This document shows, in pieces, positions 26,601-34,755 of a stretch of DNA of 64,000 bases. The position numbers and the translations under genes were made by a program. Within the stretch, counting starts at the first letter, position 1. Each line of letters starts with the position of its first letter. The notes under the pieces were generated by a model. It did no database searches, was not told the origin of the DNA, and worked only from the letters and a program-made list of their open reading frames with translations. Source of the stretch: Bifidobacterium simiiventris (GTDB lineage Bacteria > Actinomycetota > Actinomycetes > Actinomycetales > Bifidobacteriaceae); the NCBI RefSeq assembly GCF_019331715.1, contig NZ_JAHBBG010000007.1, positions 1 through 64,000 on the forward strand, given 5' to 3'.

Positions 26601-27599
26601 GGTCTGCACGGTGTCGGTGATGCGGCTCGCCACGTCGCGCACCAGTGCGTCGTACGGTTTGCCGAACGAGTTCTGCGCGGCGGCCCCCTCCACGGTCAGG
26701 CTGATCGCGGTGTATACGTTGCCGGTCACGCCGTCGCTCGGTGCAAAGAACGTGTAGTCGGAGGCGAGCGTCTGCCGGAATGCCTTGCTGCCGATGCCGT
26801 CGGGGTTGCTGACGTCCTTCGGGTCAAGTACCTCGCCGACGATCGTCAGTTTGGTCGGGAACTGCGGTGACTGTTCGCCGGATGCATCGGATGCGCCGGA
26901 TGTGTCGGATGCGCTGTCGGCATCCACGGCACCGTCATCCGTTCCCGCATCGCTCGTTGTGCTTGGCGTCACGGTCAGCGTATCGCCGATCGCCATGCCG
27001 CTGTCTATCAGGAACTTCTTCGTCACCGCGATCTCGCCGGCTTTCGCCGGCATACGCCCGTTCTGCAGGGATGGCTGGTCGATCCCGTCCGTGCCGATCT
27101 CGCTGATCGTCACGGTCTTGTCGGTGCCGTCCACGGCGACCGTGCCGGTCTGACTGCGTTCCGGCTGCACGGCGAGCACTCCGTCGATGCCGCGCAGTGC
27201 ATCCACGTCGTCGTCGGTCAGTCCCAGCGTCGACATCACCTGGATGTCGTGCAGTCCCTGCGCGTCGTAGAACCGGTCGGCCGCGAGGAACATGTCGCGG
27301 CAGCCCGCATAGATGCCGGTTAGCACGGCCACGCCGAGCAGCGAGATCACCGCGATCGATACGAATCGTCGCCATCCGCGCAGCCAGCAGCGTAGCGTGT
27401 CCTTCGCGAACGCGGCCGACATTCCCCGGCCGCGTGTCCCTTTTGCACTGGTATAGCCCGCCGAACCGCCGTAATCATACGGTGAATCGGCGTCAGAGAC
27501 GCCGTCAAGCTGCGCTTCCAGCTCGATCGCGCCGTCATCCGGCATCCGCCGTGCCGCGTCCCTGCCGAATCCGTCTCTGTATTGCCGTCGTCTCGTCAT
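23616..27599 (-). CDS. Very large FtsX-like ABC transporter permease with coiled-coil domain
   Basis: This 1327-residue permease is of the MacB/FtsX superfamily. The N-terminal helix is RFVSIAVISLLGVAVLTGIY (about 82-101). A long extracellular region follows; from about 330 to 740 it is heptad-rich coiled coil (repeated L/Q/K/A patterns such as QLDDAKTQLADARKQLDTAQ). The first FtsX core begins AFPVVFLLVAVLMSLTTMTRMVEEERGMIGTYVGLG, and the second lies at the C-terminus (LANTNVSERVREMATLKVLGFYDREV). I start at ATG 27599, five bases after the ATPase stop; a GTG nine bases upstream is possible. A serine/threonine/glycine-rich segment precedes the last FtsX core. A role in export or envelope remodelling is likely; the substrate is unknown. 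Confidence 0.88.
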   Translation of the reverse strand: MTRRRQYRDGFGRDAARRMPDDGAIELEAQLDGVSDADSPYDYGGSAGYTSAKGTRGRGMSAAFAKDTLRCWLRGWRRFVSIAVISLLGVAVLTGIYAGCRDMFLAADRFYDAQGLHDIQVMSTLGLTDDDVDALRGIDGVLAVQPERSQTGTVAVDGTDKTVTISEIGTDGIDQPSLQNGRMPAKAGEIAVTKKFLIDSGMAIGDTLTVTPSTTSDAGTDDGAVDADSASDTSGASDASGEQSPQFPTKLTIVGEVLDPKDVSNPDGIGSKAFRQTLASDYTFFAPSDGVTGNVYTAISLTVEGAAAQNSFGKPYDALVRDVASRITDTVQTERQKARRQQLIDAAQAKLDKAKTDAQRTFDDAQQTIDKNRSELTSGRAEYEKNRRTLDETETKLKDGEQQVADARQQISDARTQLEDGRAQIKTSQTQLDDAKTQLADARKQLDTAQAQLNTQREPIDQGIVTTNQGIAKIDDTLAANASIAKAIDALPDGSSDTTGTTDTAGTAKSVESTEAIGTTDTRNRTVTQTDANTAEQWSRIRAALAAIGINVSEQPTAETLANATAQLNTQRTTLTAQREQLVRQRDTLKSTLNTSIVPAQTQLDQRSAQLSAQERETAEAETQLAAKSAELEANAAKLDAQSTKLDQQEQTLKDGRKQLEDGRKKLKEAETKLADGEKQLTEAQRKLEQGKKDADAEFAKQQQRVDGIAQARWYVQTRSAIGGFSAIKSDLSSIESIGRAFPVVFLLVAVLMSLTTMTRMVEEERGMIGTYVGLGYGPVAISMRYVLFAALACLIGGGLGLIAGFIGIPAFLLIVLQGLYTVPGVRFEYDWLYGSAGIALFVVGVVAATAVACVGELRLTPAELMRPKAPRAGSRVLLERATPVWKRMKFLNKITVRNLVRFKSRLVMTVGGVAGCTALIVCGLAISDTVDALPNTQYRDIYRYDLMVVADHNDVTTVLDRLRSDGVVDDSSTSVALARVENGEITTGMDETETVQIVTVPNTFAMDRIVDLRSASDGSPIRVETFENGRANGVIVSQSAANALGVKAGDLITLKNGEAQRKQVRVVNVSRSVIGADVYVMTADYQRFFGGNTGTGGDAGDNTGTADDSGTASGSTHAGTTDGNSGSANGMTNADSSDDEETVVDGVELNTVFARYDGSDDDQIAYAEQLAKDADVLSVASTADLRRSFSFELMGAVVALIVALAGGLALVVLFTLANTNVSERVREMATLKVLGFYDREVHRYVNREMMILTVIGVIIGLPVGRWIGGLLTAALAMPGIYFEVSVRWQSYAIAAAVTLVFALLVQFFTNPVLDRIDPAVSLKSVE

Positions 27600-27604
27600 C
27601 GCGA

Positions 27605-28306
27605 TCACCATTCGATCTCGCTGATCGGCGTCGGCGCGGGATTCACATCCTCGCTGGTCACGCGCCCCGAACGGAAGCGGATCACCTTGTGTGCCATCGG
27701 CGCCAGCGCGGAATTGTGCGTGATGATCATGACCGTCATGCCTTCCGCCACGCAGATGTCCTGCAGCAGTTGCAGCACTTCCTTGCCGGTCTCGTAGTCG
27801 AGCGCGCCGGTCGGCTCGTCGCACAGCAGCAGTTTCGGTTTCTTCGCGATCGCACGGGCGATCGACACGCGCTGCTGTTCGCCGCCGCTCAGTTGCGCGG
27901 GGAAGTTGTTGAGGCGATCGGCCAGCCCGACCTTGCGCAGCGTGTCGGCCGGATCGAAATGGTCGGGGCAGATCTGCGAGGCGAGCTCGACGTTTTCGAG
28001 CGCGGTCAGGTTCGGCACGAGATTGTAGAACTGGAACACGAAACCGATATCGTTGCGACGGTAAGTGATGAGGTCGCGTTTGCGCAGGCTGGTGATGTCT
28101 CGTCCGCCGACGATCACGCGGCCGTCCGTGGCCGTGTCCATGCCGCCGAGGATGTTGAGAGCCGTGGTCTTGCCTGCGCCGGACTGCCCGAGGATGACGG
28201 TCAGTTCGCCTTGGTCGGCGGTGAACGTCGCCTCGTCCAGCGCGCGGATCGACGAGGAGCCGGCAGGATACTCCTTGACCACATGGTCGAATTCGATATA
28301 CGCCAT
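27605..28306 (-). CDS. ABC transporter ATP-binding protein (MacB/LolD type)
   Basis: This 233-residue ATPase energises the adjacent FtsX-like permease. Walker A is [12 protein letters not shown] (about 40-51), the Q-loop is [18 protein letters not shown], the signature is [14 protein letters not shown], Walker B is [12 protein letters not shown], and the switch histidine is in IITHN. It is the upstream gene of a two-gene operon with a 5-base gap. Confidence 0.93.
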   Translation of the reverse strand: MAYIEFDHVVKEYPAGSSSIRALDEATFTADQGELTVILGQSGAGKTTALNILGGMDTATDGRVIVGGRDITSLRKRDLITYRRNDIGFVFQFYNLVPNLTALENVELASQICPDHFDPADTLRKVGLADRLNNFPAQLSGGEQQRVSIARAIAKKPKLLLCDEPTGALDYETGKEVLQLLQDICVAEGMTVMIITHNSALAPMAHKVIRFRSGRVTSEDVNPAPTPISEIEW

Positions 28307-28740
28307 CGTGCGCTCCCGTCGTGTCGTCGTTCGTCTGGTCGGCCAGGCGTCTGCGTCGGCCGTGCGTCTGGTCTTCCATTAAACCCTGCCGCGCCGAAAA
28401 CGGCGGGGTATGCACACGCTGTCAGTACACGGAATCCCCGTACCTGTCGGCGTGGCGCATGACGCCGGGCAGCAGGAAAACGCATGGCGAACAGTTCCGA
28501 TGTGGCTGGCAGGCGCGAGACAAAAAAAGAGAAAGCCCAGCGAAATTGCCGGGCTTGTAGAGAAGAGAAAGAAGAGAGAAGGGATTCAGTTATATCGGCC
28601 TTGCGACCTGATATATAGTTAAACCCCTTTACTTTGGGGTGTCGTGTGTATTCCCTGAGAATTTCATGAGAACGTTAACGATCCGATGGCGCCGGGATCC
28701 GCCGGGGTCTGCTCGCGCGTTGCCGACCTGGCCCGCCGTG
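28307..28740. other. Intergenic region with several hairpins, no gene
   Basis: AAGCCCAGC...GCCGGGCTT (28533-28556, one mismatch) and ACCCC...GGGGT (28622-28641) can form hairpins. TATATC and GATATA face each other around 28591-28616. AACGTTAACG at 28671-28680 contains a perfect 8-bp palindrome. The ABC operon promoter lies on the minus strand near the left end. I see no coding frame with a start site. Confidence 0.4.
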
Positions 28741-29001
28741 TCACTCGGCGATCAGTCCAAGCTCCTTGAGTTTGGACTGGATGTCGGTCGCTGACGGCTC
28801 GACCTGGAACGCGCCGTCGCTGTACAGCACGACCGGGATGTGCTTCTGGCCGCTGATCTCGACCGCACGGTCGGCCGCGCCTTCCTCGGTCTCGATGTCG
28901 TGCCAGGTGAACGCCGCGCCGAAACGGTTGAGCGCCTCCTTCGCGCGCTTGCAGTCGCCGCACCAGTCAGCGCCGTACACGTCGATGTTGCTGTTGGCCA
29001 T
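28741..29001 (-). CDS. Glutaredoxin-like (mycoredoxin-type) protein
   Basis: This 86-residue thioredoxin-fold protein has active site CGDC at residues 14-17 (VYGADWCGDCKRAK), the cis-proline motif HIPVVLYSDG and the EPSATDIQSKL end of the glutaredoxin/NrdH/mycoredoxin group. In actinobacteria such proteins reduce mixed disulfides with mycothiol or similar thiols, or act as NrdH-type reductants. The acidic spacer (CGDC) differs from the CPYC of classical glutaredoxins. GAAAGGAGCC lies just upstream of the ATG. Confidence 0.85.
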   Translation of the reverse strand: MANSNIDVYGADWCGDCKRAKEALNRFGAAFTWHDIETEEGAADRAVEISGQKHIPVVLYSDGAFQVEPSATDIQSKLKELGLIAE

Positions 29002-29130
29002 GATGGCTCCTTTCGTCGGGATCAGTCGCGATCCGTATGAATCCGTATGGGTACGAGCATACAGTGGCCGGTCATCGGTCTGCCATATCTCGTCCGCCGC
29101 TCGTCTGACAGCGAACCGTCGCGTCGTCGG

Positions 29131-31179
29131 TCAGCGTATCGCATACGTTTGCGTGTGGAAATCGCAGGTGACAACCGTGCCGTCCGCAAACGTCGAACGC
29201 TGCATCAGCGGGTCGCCGCCGACGAAGTCATGCCGTATCAGCTCGCTCATGCCGACTTTCTCGTGCAGCGCGGCGACCGTATTGCACCGCTCGATGTCGT
29301 TCTCGGCCTGCGCCTTCTGCTCGGGGCTCATGTCGCCATCCACGCCAACGTATGCAGCGTCGCGGATCAGGTACGGTGCGCCGCCGTTGATGAGTGCGTA
29401 CAGCATGTAATCGTCGCCGCCGGCCACACGTTCCATCATCCATGGCTCGATCACGCAGTCGTGGTACACGAGGTTGTACAGCGGCACCGGCACGCCCTGG
29501 CGCGGCGCGGACGGGTCGCGCATCTGGAAGTCGTACGGCGCGTAATGGCAGAACACGAGGCTCGGCACGGCCCAGTCCGACACCTCCTCCGAACTGGAGA
29601 GGATGCCGTGCGAAAGCAGGTATTCAAAGCATTCCGCGCGGCGCGCGTAGCAGTCGCGGCGCGTCATGCGATGCTCGGGATTCGCGCATTCGTCGCCCTC
29701 GTTGCAGGTGAACACGTCGAGGTACGCGCAATCGAGCTTCACGCCGTTCGCGGCGATCTGGGCGAAGTTCCTGCGAACGTAGTCGGGCGCGAGCTCAGCG
29801 CACAGGAAGGTCTGGTGGCCGCCCGCCCAGATCGACTGCTCGGGATTCGTGCCATCGGTCAGCTGGACCGCGTTGTTGCGGTCGAACGTGGGCGCGGAGA
29901 AGTAGTAATCGCGGTACTGGTCGTGCGTGCCGAACAGATCGCCGTGCGCGTGGCAGTCGTCCACGAGCGCCTTCATGCCGGCCCAGCCGCCGGCCTCCTC
30001 GCATGCGGGCAGATAGTCCGGGTGGCTGTTGTCGTAGCCCGGTTCGGCCCAGCCGTCGAGGTGCATGTAGATCCTGCCCGCGCCGAGTTCGTGCAGGGTG
30101 TCGAGTTGCTTGCGACGGGCTGCGAACGATGTCACGTGCCGGTTCGCGTCCGGTTTCTCGTGATCGTAGTAGCGCGATTCCGGCTGGACGACGGTTTTGA
30201 TGCCGACGTGCATCCACGAGCAGCCGATCAGATCGCGGACCGACGGATTGCACGCGGCCTTTTCGGCCAACGTACGCAGTCGTCCGCGCTCGTTGACATA
30301 CGCGCGGTACGTTTTCGCGACGGACGTATGATCGGCGTGATCGAGGAAGCGGTATCGCACGATGCGACGGTAGTCCATGCGGCCGAGGCTCGGCTCGAAC
30401 CACATGCCGATGCGCGTGCCTACCGCGGTGCCGCCATCGTTCGCAGCGGTGCCGTCGGTGCCGTTCGCCGGGTGCTCGATCTCGTAGCCGGCGTTCCACG
30501 GGGTCTCGCAGATCGCGATGTAACCAGGACGGTTTGCGTCGCTGCCGCCGCGGATCTGCGCATACCACGGCATATATCCGCCTGCCGTCTCGAACCGCCC
30601 CTTGAATACGATGTCACCGTGCGCCGAACTGACCGCGACTGGCCACGTGTTCGGAATCAGCACGCCCTGCTGGTGCGTGATCAGCGTGACATCGTGCTCG
30701 TCCAGCGAGTCGAACGCCATCTCGCCCGGCCACGTCAGCTTCGTCACCGCGAAACCGGTCTCGTCCAGCGGGATCCATTCGAACCTCACGTCGCCGGAGA
30801 CGCGCTCGACCCACACGTACGTCGCGAATGCGAACGCCGGTGCCGTACTGCCGGAAGCCGCATCGCCGTCCGCAATGTCCGTGGAATCTTTGCCGGCTGC
30901 GAATCCGCGATACGTGCTGAACGCGCCTTCGCCGGTGCCGGTCACGCGCAGCTCATGCGTAATCTCGGCCGCCTCGGTGAACGCAAACGTCTGCTCTCCA
31001 GCCGTCTCGCCTGTGCCATTGCCATCGCTGTCATCGACGAAGCGGCCGGTGATCGTCGGCACGAATCCGTCCCGCCATGCCCATTGCGTGACCGAACCGT
31101 CCGCATCCTCGCGGCGGAACGCGAACCGCAGCGTCTCCTCATCGAACAGCACCGTGGTGCCAGCGCAGGTGAATTGCAT
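29131..31179 (-). CDS. GH129-type glycosidase, probable alpha-N-acetylgalactosaminidase
   Basis: This 682-residue protein without signal peptide has an N-terminal beta-sandwich and a (beta/alpha)8 barrel. Candidate catalytic residues are the Asp in CAYLDVFTC (near 488) and the Glu in SSSEEVSDW (near 531). Their spacing of about 43 residues equals that which I recall for nucleophile and acid/base in the Bifidobacterium bifidum GH129 enzyme NagBb. GH129 enzymes act inside infant-gut bifidobacteria on Tn-antigen (GalNAc-Ser/Thr) from mucin. The order WMHVGIK...RIYMHLDGW...GTHDQYRDYYF also fits the DUF5696-like barrel. Substrate specificity remains an inference; a GT2 gene lies upstream on the same strand. 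Confidence 0.65.
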   Translation of the reverse strand: MQFTCAGTTVLFDEETLRFAFRREDADGSVTQWAWRDGFVPTITGRFVDDSDGNGTGETAGEQTFAFTEAAEITHELRVTGTGEGAFSTYRGFAAGKDSTDIADGDAASGSTAPAFAFATYVWVERVSGDVRFEWIPLDETGFAVTKLTWPGEMAFDSLDEHDVTLITHQQGVLIPNTWPVAVSSAHGDIVFKGRFETAGGYMPWYAQIRGGSDANRPGYIAICETPWNAGYEIEHPANGTDGTAANDGGTAVGTRIGMWFEPSLGRMDYRRIVRYRFLDHADHTSVAKTYRAYVNERGRLRTLAEKAACNPSVRDLIGCSWMHVGIKTVVQPESRYYDHEKPDANRHVTSFAARRKQLDTLHELGAGRIYMHLDGWAEPGYDNSHPDYLPACEEAGGWAGMKALVDDCHAHGDLFGTHDQYRDYYFSAPTFDRNNAVQLTDGTNPEQSIWAGGHQTFLCAELAPDYVRRNFAQIAANGVKLDCAYLDVFTCNEGDECANPEHRMTRRDCYARRAECFEYLLSHGILSSSEEVSDWAVPSLVFCHYAPYDFQMRDPSAPRQGVPVPLYNLVYHDCVIEPWMMERVAGGDDYMLYALINGGAPYLIRDAAYVGVDGDMSPEQKAQAENDIERCNTVAALHEKVGMSELIRHDFVGGDPLMQRSTFADGTVVTCDFHTQTYAIR

Positions 31180-31312
31180 TGTCTTTTCTCCGGTCTTGTG
31201 CTGTTTCCGATTCAGCGAGTGTTCGCTTCTATTGGGCAGTTGTTGGGTGGTCGATATGCGCCGCGACGAATGCGGCGACGCACATGGGTGGCCGCATTCG
31301 CCGGATGACGGA

Positions 31313-32413
31313 TCAGTTGAAGCCGACGACCCGTTCGGCGATCACGTATCCGTGGCGGATCAGCCACCGGCCGACCGGTCCACGCAGGTTGAGCGCGCGC
31401 GACATCGCCTTGCGTTTCACGTCGTGGTAGATCGCGGGGGAGTGCGCCTCGATCGCCGCCCACATGCGCTTCTTCTTCTCGTAGTTCTCCGGATCGCGCG
31501 ACAGGATCAGGAACACCGACGCCACGCAGCTTTCGATCGCGAGGAAGTGGATCATGTACTGGTACAGCCCGTCCGGCACGGTGCCCGGCTCAGGCGTCGC
31601 CTCGACCATGCGCTCGTTCACCAGAATCAGCTGGTCGACGCGCTTGATCATCACGTCGGTCTGCACCGACTGGCCTTCACGACCGATGAAGTAGTGGTAG
31701 TACGGCATGTCGAGGTACATCATCGTGCGCACCTTGGTGAACGGCTGGTACGCGTAAATGAAGTCGACGTAGAATGTGTGCTCCGGCAGCACCATGCCGG
31801 ACTCGCGCACGACCGCAGTGCGGAACGTGAGCGCGTGCATGAGGATGTACTCGGCGAGACCGAAGTGGCCGAGATCGTCCCACGTGAGGATTTCGTTCGC
31901 GCGCATCGCGTGGCGGAAGTTGACCGTGTGCAGACGGCGTTTGCCAACCTTGTCATACACGTAGTTCGACACGACCATGTCGACCGGGTTGTCCGACGCG
32001 CACTGCGAACGCAGCGTGTCCATCATCGTATCGATCGACTGCGAGTCGATCCAGTCGTCCGCGTCCACGACCTTGACGTACGCGCCGCGAGCGTTCGCAA
32101 TGCCGGTGTTGACCGCGCCGCCGTGCCCCTTGTTCGGCTGGTGGATCGCACGCACGTTGCGCGGCCAGCGCTTGGCGTAGGTGTCGGCCAGCGCCGGGGT
32201 GGAGTCGTGCGAGCCGTCGTCGACGATGAGCACCTCGATGTCGCTCGTGTCGCTCGCCTGCAGCAGCGACGTGACGCAGCGTTCGAGATACTCCTCCATG
32301 TTGTATGCGGGCACGATGAACGTGAGCGTGGGGGCCGCCGGTCGGATTGCCGCCGGCTGCTGAGCCGACGCGCGGGTTGCCGGATTGCCCTGTGTCGCCG
32401 TGGTCTGGGTCAT
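31313..32413 (-). CDS. Glycosyltransferase family 2
   Basis: This 366-residue GT-A enzyme transfers a sugar from a nucleotide donor, probably for a cell-surface polysaccharide or glycolipid. The N-terminal core begins LTFIVPAYNMEEYLERCVTSLL (about 29-50), with VLIVDDGSHD and the metal-binding DXD-like motif VVDADDWID near 115-123. No membrane helix is visible. It stands between the glycosidase and the TetR regulator, and its acceptor is unknown. Confidence 0.88.
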   Translation of the reverse strand: MTQTTATQGNPATRASAQQPAAIRPAAPTLTFIVPAYNMEEYLERCVTSLLQASDTSDIEVLIVDDGSHDSTPALADTYAKRWPRNVRAIHQPNKGHGGAVNTGIANARGAYVKVVDADDWIDSQSIDTMMDTLRSQCASDNPVDMVVSNYVYDKVGKRRLHTVNFRHAMRANEILTWDDLGHFGLAEYILMHALTFRTAVVRESGMVLPEHTFYVDFIYAYQPFTKVRTMMYLDMPYYHYFIGREGQSVQTDVMIKRVDQLILVNERMVEATPEPGTVPDGLYQYMIHFLAIESCVASVFLILSRDPENYEKKKRMWAAIEAHSPAIYHDVKRKAMSRALNLRGPVGRWLIRHGYVIAERVVGFN

Positions 32414-32527
32414 GATCTCCTCGCCGGCGTGCCGTGCGTACGGCAGCCGTCATCGTCCGTTGCCGTCGCGCGAACGGCATCCTGCTTGTTTGTCCTCACC
32501 AAACTAGCACTCGTGGCTTATCTGGCA

Positions 32528-33304
32528 CTAGGATTCGGCCTGATCTGCACATTCCGCGGCATGATCGGTCCGTTCATCTTGGTCGGCCGGTCGATCGGAT
32601 TGCCTGATCTGCTCGGCCAGCTGATTGGAACCGTTCGCCGCAGTCGGCTGTGGCTCGGTGTCCGGACGATGATTGCGCGCGCGCTTGCCCTCGAACCGCA
32701 GCGCCGGCTTGGAATCGAGCCGCGACAGGCCGTGCCACGCGAGATCGACGATGTATGCGGCGAGCTGCTCCTTGCTGACCTTCGGCCGGTCGGCCCAGTA
32801 CTGGCCAGTGAAGACGATCATGCCGACGAGCATCTGCGCGTAGTACGGCACGCCTTTGGTCGACAGTTTCTGCCGCTTGAACGACGCGGTGAGCAGATCC
32901 TCGACCTGCAGCGAGATGTCGCCGAGCAGCGAGCTGAACGAGCCGGCCGGATCGGTGCTCGGCGAGTCGCGCACGAGGACCTGGAAGCCGTCCGCGTTCT
33001 GTTCGATGTACGTGAGCAGCGCGAGCGCCGCGCGTTCGACGATCTGCCGCGGATGCGCGTCCGGGTCGGTGAGCGTGGCCGTGATCGTACTGGTCAACGT
33101 TTGCATCTCGCGGTCGACGATCACCGCGTACAGGCCTTCCTTGCCGCCGAAATGCTCGTAGACGATCGGCTTGCTTACCTTCGCGGTCGCGGCGATCTCC
33201 TCCACGCTCACCGCCTCGAACCCCTTCGCGGCGAACAGCGCGCGCCCGACCTGAATCAGTTGTTCGCGGCGCTGGAGTGATGTCATGCGTGACGTATTTC
33301 CCAT
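32528..33304 (-). CDS. TetR/AcrR-family transcriptional regulator
   Basis: This 258-residue protein has an N-terminal TetR helix-turn-helix: RREQLIQVGRALFAAKGFEAVSVEEIAATAKVSKPIVYEHFGGKEGLY (about 11-58), with the classic YEHFGGKE motif. The ligand-binding domain follows. The last 40 residues are a charged, low-complexity tail (TEPQPTAANGSNQ...), longer than in the usual family. The target is unknown; the adjacent GT2 gene is a candidate. Confidence 0.9.
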   Translation of the reverse strand: MGNTSRMTSLQRREQLIQVGRALFAAKGFEAVSVEEIAATAKVSKPIVYEHFGGKEGLYAVIVDREMQTLTSTITATLTDPDAHPRQIVERAALALLTYIEQNADGFQVLVRDSPSTDPAGSFSSLLGDISLQVEDLLTASFKRQKLSTKGVPYYAQMLVGMIVFTGQYWADRPKVSKEQLAAYIVDLAWHGLSRLDSKPALRFEGKRARNHRPDTEPQPTAANGSNQLAEQIRQSDRPADQDERTDHAAECADQAES

Positions 33305-33373
33305 AGTGCCTCAGTCTAGCCGGGCGGCTCGCATATGCCGTGAGCGGGCGCACGCCGCCGCTAAATCGCGCCG

Positions 33374-34594
33374 TCACTCGCACAGCCAATCGATGACGTT
33401 GCGTATGCGAATGCCCTCTTTGGTGACGCCTTCGCTGTACCAGTCGAGCGTGAGCACCAGACGCGGGAACGCATCGTTGAGCCGTTGCAGCGGTGCGAGT
33501 TCGCGCAGCCGGGTCTGCTCCTCCGTCATGTTCAGCGTGACCTGTATGTATTGCAGTTCCGCGTTGTGCCGGGCGATGAAATCGATTTCGCCGCCCGGCA
33601 TGGTACCGATGGAGACCTTGTATCCACGGCGTTTGAGTTCCATGAAGACGATGCCTTCGAGCTGCGCCCCGCGGTCGGCTCCGGTGAATCCGGTGGCCAG
33701 ATTGCGCAGTCCGTTGTCCACCGGATAGTACTTGCGTTGCGGCCGCAACAGTTCCTTGCCGCGTATGCGTGCCTGTTCGGCGGAGTAGATGATGAACGCC
33801 TTTTCCAGCGCGTCGATCTGGTTGTCGATGGTCGTGTATGTCGCGTTCGCGCCGGCTCCCTTGAGCGCTTTGACGACGTTGTTGACCGAGAACAGATTCG
33901 CTGATGTGGAGAAGAGATACCGTGACAGTTTTTCCAAGGTTACGATGTCGCGGATGCCGTATCGTTTCGCCACGTCTTTCATGACCACGGATTCGTAGAC
34001 GGCGGTCAGTATCTCCGTCGCCTTGCGTTCGTCGGGCAGTCCGGTGACGAAGAGTCCCGGCATACCGCCGAACTGCATGTATTGCGAGAACAGCAGGTCC
34101 ACCGGCTCGCTCGCGCCGGCCGATGTTCGATAGTTCCGGTATTCCGCGAAGGACAGCGGATAGACCGGAATGGTCACGTATCGTCCGGTCAGATAGGTGG
34201 CCAGTTCGCCTGACAGCAGCTGTGCGTTCGATCCGGTGATGTAGACGTCGGTATGGTCTCGGGTGTGCAGACGGCGCGCGACCTGTTCCCAACCGGGCAC
34301 GTCCTGGATTTCGTCGAGGAACACGTAGAACGGGCCGGGTTTGGCGGTGGCCATTGCGGCGGTGAGATCGGCGTGAAGCGCTTGCGCGTCGTAGCCGATC
34401 GGGATGTCGAAGGCGTCGAATCTGCGGGAGAAGATGTTGGATTGTGGCACGCCGTCGCGTTCCAGCGACTGGGCGTAATGGGCCAGCAGGGTGCTTTTGC
34501 CGCATCGACGGACGCCGGTGAGCACCTTGATGTCCGGGCTGTCTCGGTGTGCGCGAAGCGTGGCGGTCAGTTGTTCTCGTTCGATATACGTCAT
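33374..34594 (-). CDS. AAA+ ATPase (AAA_14/DUF4143) with degenerate nuclease site
   Basis: This 406-residue protein has Walker A GVRRCGKSTLL (about 22-32), Walker B YVFLDEIQ, sensor VYITGSNAQLLSGELATYLTGRY, the PLSFAEYR motif and a C-terminal domain with GGEIDFIARH followed by YIQVTLNM, where the ExK of active nucleases is lost. It is close in order and motifs to the 5580-6782 protein, 27 kb away, so the family is dispersed beyond the island. AAGGAGG lies ten bases before ATG 34594, and an inverted repeat precedes it. It is a single gene between tetR and ftsY, breaking otherwise ordinary chromosome. Confidence 0.9.
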   Translation of the reverse strand: MTYIEREQLTATLRAHRDSPDIKVLTGVRRCGKSTLLAHYAQSLERDGVPQSNIFSRRFDAFDIPIGYDAQALHADLTAAMATAKPGPFYVFLDEIQDVPGWEQVARRLHTRDHTDVYITGSNAQLLSGELATYLTGRYVTIPVYPLSFAEYRNYRTSAGASEPVDLLFSQYMQFGGMPGLFVTGLPDERKATEILTAVYESVVMKDVAKRYGIRDIVTLEKLSRYLFSTSANLFSVNNVVKALKGAGANATYTTIDNQIDALEKAFIIYSAEQARIRGKELLRPQRKYYPVDNGLRNLATGFTGADRGAQLEGIVFMELKRRGYKVSIGTMPGGEIDFIARHNAELQYIQVTLNMTEEQTRLRELAPLQRLNDAFPRLVLTLDWYSEGVTKEGIRIRNVIDWLCE

Positions 34595-34612
34595 CGCCTT
34601 AAGGCCTCCTTA

Positions 34613-34630
34613 TTTCTACTGTACTAGAAA
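34613..34630 (-). promoter_or_regulatory. Short inverted repeat upstream of the fourth ATPase
   Basis: TTTCTA and TAGAAA are separated by six bases, directly upstream of the ribosome-binding site. It is weaker than the other ATPase operators. Confidence 0.4.
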
Positions 34631-34755
34631 TCTTTGAATAATGCTGTGCTGTTTTTGGGTATGAGATACATAATGATTACGCCGGCATCGACCGCGGCAA
34701 GATCGCCTGGGAAGGCGCGGTTTTGGCTGTCCGTTGCGGTTTTTAGGCTGGGGGT

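Noticed and set aside
28671..28680. LacI-type operator around CGTTAACG
   Set aside because: An 8-bp palindrome downstream of the glutaredoxin gene with no sugar gene start next to it; could be chance.
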